Made by a program: the position numbers and the translations under genes
From: JAVXAG01 sp036660615
GTDB taxonomy: Bacteria > Bacillota > Clostridia > Peptostreptococcales > Anaerovoracaceae
Length of the DNA: 8,686 nucleotides
Reading direction: 5' to 3'
Assembly: GCA_036660615.1 (NCBI GenBank)
Contig: JAVXAG010000080.1
Span: forward strand, 1 to 8,686
The notes under the pieces: generated by a model
What the model saw: the letters and a program-made list of their open reading frames with translations, nothing else
Told to the model about the DNA's origin: nothing
Database searches by the model: none
Part shown: positions 6,606 through 8,686 of the stretch, in pieces
How the letters are laid out: the number at the start of each line of letters is the position of its first letter
Numbering within the stretch: the first letter of the stretch is position 1

Positions 6606-6634
6606 AGAATAAACTTTTGGTCACCAAAGGTCAA
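6606..6634 (-). promoter_or_regulatory. Promoter of the NimA-like/metF/metH operon
   Basis: On the minus strand TTGACC (6634-6629, five of six consensus bases) is followed after exactly 17 nt by TATTCT (6611-6606, four of six). The predicted transcription start is near 6599, about 30 nt before the ATG of the first gene. It lies directly downstream of the adhesin terminator, so the operon has its own promoter. Confidence 0.65.
6616..6628. promoter_or_regulatory. Operator-like palindrome in the promoter spacer
   Basis: TTTGGTGACCAAA (minus strand) is a perfect 6-1-6 inverted repeat. It begins at the base next to the -35 element and fills 13 of the 17 spacer bases. A protein bound here would block RNA polymerase, so repression is the simplest reading. 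It does not resemble the MetJ box, and I do not recognise the regulator. Confidence 0.55.
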
Positions 6635-6661
6635 TGGTTTTATAGTAATTTCTTGTATTCT

Positions 6662-6697
6662 AAAAAAGCTCGCACAAAGCATAGTGCCTGTGCGAGC
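6662..6697 (-). terminator. Terminator of the adhesin gene
   Basis: On the minus strand GCTCGCACA and TGTGCGAGC form a perfect 9-bp stem with a 12-nt loop, followed directly by TTTTTT. It lies 20 nt after the adhesin stop codon and separates that gene from the promoter of the met operon. Confidence 0.92.
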
Positions 6698-6716
6698 CAA
6701 ATTGGTCGTATTTATG

Positions 6717-8686
6717 TTACTTCGATTTATTCTTTCTTCTTGTAACTAGGATTACTCCCATTCCTGCCATAATCAACAATACTCCATAGCCAAATAAATT
6801 GGAAGGATCTCCTGTTTTAGGATTTTCTATATCTTTATAGTTATTTAGTAATTTTTCCACTTCTGTATTTTCGATTATGAATCCTGAGTTTACATCACCT
6901 GTAATTCGAACGTCATATCCAGTTATTTCATCTTCGCTTATTGTGTACTTTATTTTCTTTCCATCTTTATACTGAGGAAGATTTGTAAATGTGTGCTGCC
7001 AGCCATTATCTTTGCTCAATGCTTTGCTCTCTATTTTTTTACCATCTGCAAAAATGTTGACAATTATACTAGCTTTCGCTTTTCCTACCCACTGCTTCGT
7101 CACACCAACGGATACTTTGTCTGTAGTAGTATTTGTTACAGTAAATCCAATTTTACTATCTCCGGTAATTACTGTATTGTATCCATCTACTGGAACTTCA
7201 GATAGAGTATATACTATCTCACGTCCTGTCGTTTTGTCATATTTTGGCAAATCAGCAAATATGTGTTTCCATTGGTTAACTTCATTAAGAGTTATCTTCT
7301 GGATTTCTGTTCCATTTGCTAACAATCTCATATCAGCTCCGCTGCCTACTTTACCTACCCAATTCTTTATAACTGGTATAGAAACCGTCTCCAAACTTGG
7401 GGTGATTATTGGGTCTGGATTAGGGCTAGGTAGTGGTAGTGGTGGTTTTGGATCTGGTGGTAGTGGTATTGGATCTGGGCTTGGAACGTAGCCATCTTGG
7501 GTATTTGTAAATGTAAAGCCATTCTCCTTACTCCAAGTTCTCTCACTTTTGTATCCATCAATTTGATCCTCGGTTACATAATAGCTATAAGGCTCGCCAT
7601 GAAAGTTAGTTGGAAGATCTTTAAATGTATGCGTCCAATTGTTATCCTTACTTAATTTAAAGCTGTCAATTTGTGAACTCTTTGTGTTATAAACTACAAA
7701 AAGGTTAACTGTTGCAGAAGTTCCAGCTTTTCCAACCCAAACTTTATTTACTGTAATATCCTTAAGTTCTGTATTAGTTACAAAAAATTTGTTTAATTTC
7801 TCATTAAATCCTACTTCTGATTTATATCCTACGATATGATCTTCTGTCACTTTATATGTAATTTCTTTTCCTGTTTCAGTGTTGTATACAGGCATATCTT
7901 TAAAAATGTATTCCCATTTTGAGCCTATCTTGGTTATACTGTCAACCTCTATCCCATCTGCCAATAAATTAATTGTTGCAGATTTAGAATCGGTATTTTT
8001 CCCCCACCATTTTTTCGCTACTGTAATATCTACTGTCTTTATAGGGTTTTCAACCATTTTATAAATTCCCTCTTTGGCGTCACTTAAAATTGTGAATGTA
8101 TTTGATGTCGCACTAGTAGGATCAAATTTTACCCACTCAGGTGCATAAGTTTCTTTAAATGAATACTCCCCATCTGGTAAGCCTTTTACATTCGCAATAC
8201 CATCTTTATCCGTTGTCAGTGTTATAGAAGTAGCATTATTTATTTGTGTATTATCCTTTCTTTTAAGCACAAATTTTACACCTTCTATAGGTGTTTCTGT
8301 ACCTGTTATCACCTTGAGTATTTTCAATTCGCCTTGTTTTGTTCCAGTAATACCTGTATTAGCACTGGTATTCTTAACTCCTATATTATCTATAGAAGTT
8401 ATTGGTTCTTCGCCAGTCAAAGTATATGTGGCTTTTGAATTATTATGAAATATTGGTCTGTTTTTTTGAGTAATTTTTGTCCTATACCCTATTTGAATCA
8501 TCTTATCTTTGACATACGCCTGAGGAATGGTTATATTAATTGTATTATCAGTGGTTAAAAAAGTTGCGTTAGATTCATCTTGAAATTCATTCAACTTTAA
8601 ATATCTCAAATCAGTATTAGGTGTACTAGCCTTTGCTATACTAATATTGAAACTTGTATTATCTAAGGTTTGTCCACCCTGAATTT
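6717..8686 (-). CDS. Cell-wall-anchored adhesin with SpaA and Cna-B domains, N-terminus outside the window
   Basis: The frame is open to the window edge, so this is the C-terminal 655 residues of a longer surface protein. TTG 8609 is internal, and I number from it. Residues 1-90 look like the end of an Ig-like adhesin domain (GYRTKITQ, 41-48). A SpaA-type domain follows (about 92-190), then Cna-B domains at about 193-281, 284-371, 407-495 and 499-583, with a proline-rich linker at 375-404. Each Cna-B has the VxKxW start, an internal Glu and a final Asn (K199/E256/N279, K289/E347/N369, K415/E471/N493, K505/E559/N581). SpaA has K99/E153/N188. These are the residues that form spontaneous isopeptide cross-links. 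The tail carries the sorting signal NPKTG (596-600), a membrane segment (about 604-623) and RRKNKSK. NPKTG resembles the (S/N)PxTG motif of Clostridioides difficile sortase B more than LPxTG. The ligand is unknown. Confidence 0.92.
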   Translation of the reverse strand, partial: IQGGQTLDNTSFNISIAKASTPNTDLRYLKLNEFQDESNATFLTTDNTINITIPQAYVKDKMIQIGYRTKITQKNRPIFHNNSKATYTLTGEEPITSIDNIGVKNTSANTGITGTKQGELKILKVITGTETPIEGVKFVLKRKDNTQINNATSITLTTDKDGIANVKGLPDGEYSFKETYAPEWVKFDPTSATSNTFTILSDAKEGIYKMVENPIKTVDITVAKKWWGKNTDSKSATINLLADGIEVDSITKIGSKWEYIFKDMPVYNTETGKEITYKVTEDHIVGYKSEVGFNEKLNKFFVTNTELKDITVNKVWVGKAGTSATVNLFVVYNTKSSQIDSFKLSKDNNWTHTFKDLPTNFHGEPYSYYVTEDQIDGYKSERTWSKENGFTFTNTQDGYVPSPDPIPLPPDPKPPLPLPSPNPDPIITPSLETVSIPVIKNWVGKVGSGADMRLLANGTEIQKITLNEVNQWKHIFADLPKYDKTTGREIVYTLSEVPVDGYNTVITGDSKIGFTVTNTTTDKVSVGVTKQWVGKAKASIIVNIFADGKKIESKALSKDNGWQHTFTNLPQYKDGKKIKYTISEDEITGYDVRITGDVNSGFIIENTEVEKLLNNYKDIENPKTGDPSNLFGYGVLLIMAGMGVILVTRRKNKSK

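Noticed and set aside
6570..6716. SAM riboswitch or T-box ahead of the met operon
   Set aside because: The gap is 147 nt and most of it is the adhesin terminator and the promoter. The predicted leader of about 30 nt cannot hold either element.
6991..7491. 166-codon plus-strand frame opposite the adhesin
   Set aside because: It is a shadow of the Cna-B and proline-rich coding sequence. Its Gly/Ser-rich end is just the antisense of the proline codons.
8607..8609. TTG 8609 as the start of the adhesin
   Set aside because: The frame is open for 25 more codons to the window edge, there is no ribosome binding site, and the protein lacks a signal peptide there. The gene is cut by the window.

Overview
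The window is AT-rich DNA that reads like a low-GC Gram-positive anaerobe of the Clostridia type. Signs of this are AGGAGG-type ribosome binding sites, GTG and TTG starts, a lipobox lipoprotein, a sortase-anchored Cna-B adhesin with an NPKTG signal, and a short cobalamin-dependent methionine synthase. The genus cannot be named from the sequence alone.

Layout. Positions 1-683 hold no convincing gene. They contain three copies of a short palindromic repeat (two direct, one inverted), a near-perfect Fur box with no obvious target, several other dyads, and the terminator of the next gene. A GNAT acetyltransferase (684-1223, minus) is divergent from a lipoprotein gene (1339-2739, plus). The lipoprotein has the fold signature of the M20/PepD dipeptidases, but its metal-binding and catalytic residues are replaced. 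A strong bidirectional terminator (about 2755-2810) separates it from a convergent minus-strand operon. Read 5' to 3', that operon is: promoter with a palindrome exactly between -35 and -10 (6606-6634), a NimA-like split-barrel flavin-binding-family protein (6569-6099), metF (6097-5234, TTG start) and metH (5223-2839, GTG start). The genes are 1 and 10 nt apart, which suggests translational coupling. Upstream, and insulated by a strong terminator (6662-6697), is the 3' part of a large cell-wall adhesin gene (8686-6717, minus) that runs off the window edge.

How the genes work together. MetF makes 5-methyltetrahydrofolate. MetH uses it to methylate homocysteine to methionine through cobalamin. 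MetH here has the homocysteine, folate and B12 modules but no AdoMet reactivation module, so reactivation must come from elsewhere. The first operon gene is a predicted flavin-binding-family protein of unknown role. No SAM riboswitch or T-box fits into the roughly 30-nt leader, so the promoter palindrome is the best candidate control site.

Most worth a second look: the secreted PepD-like pseudoenzyme, the operator-like palindrome of the met operon, and the repeat-rich upstream region with an orphan Fur box.
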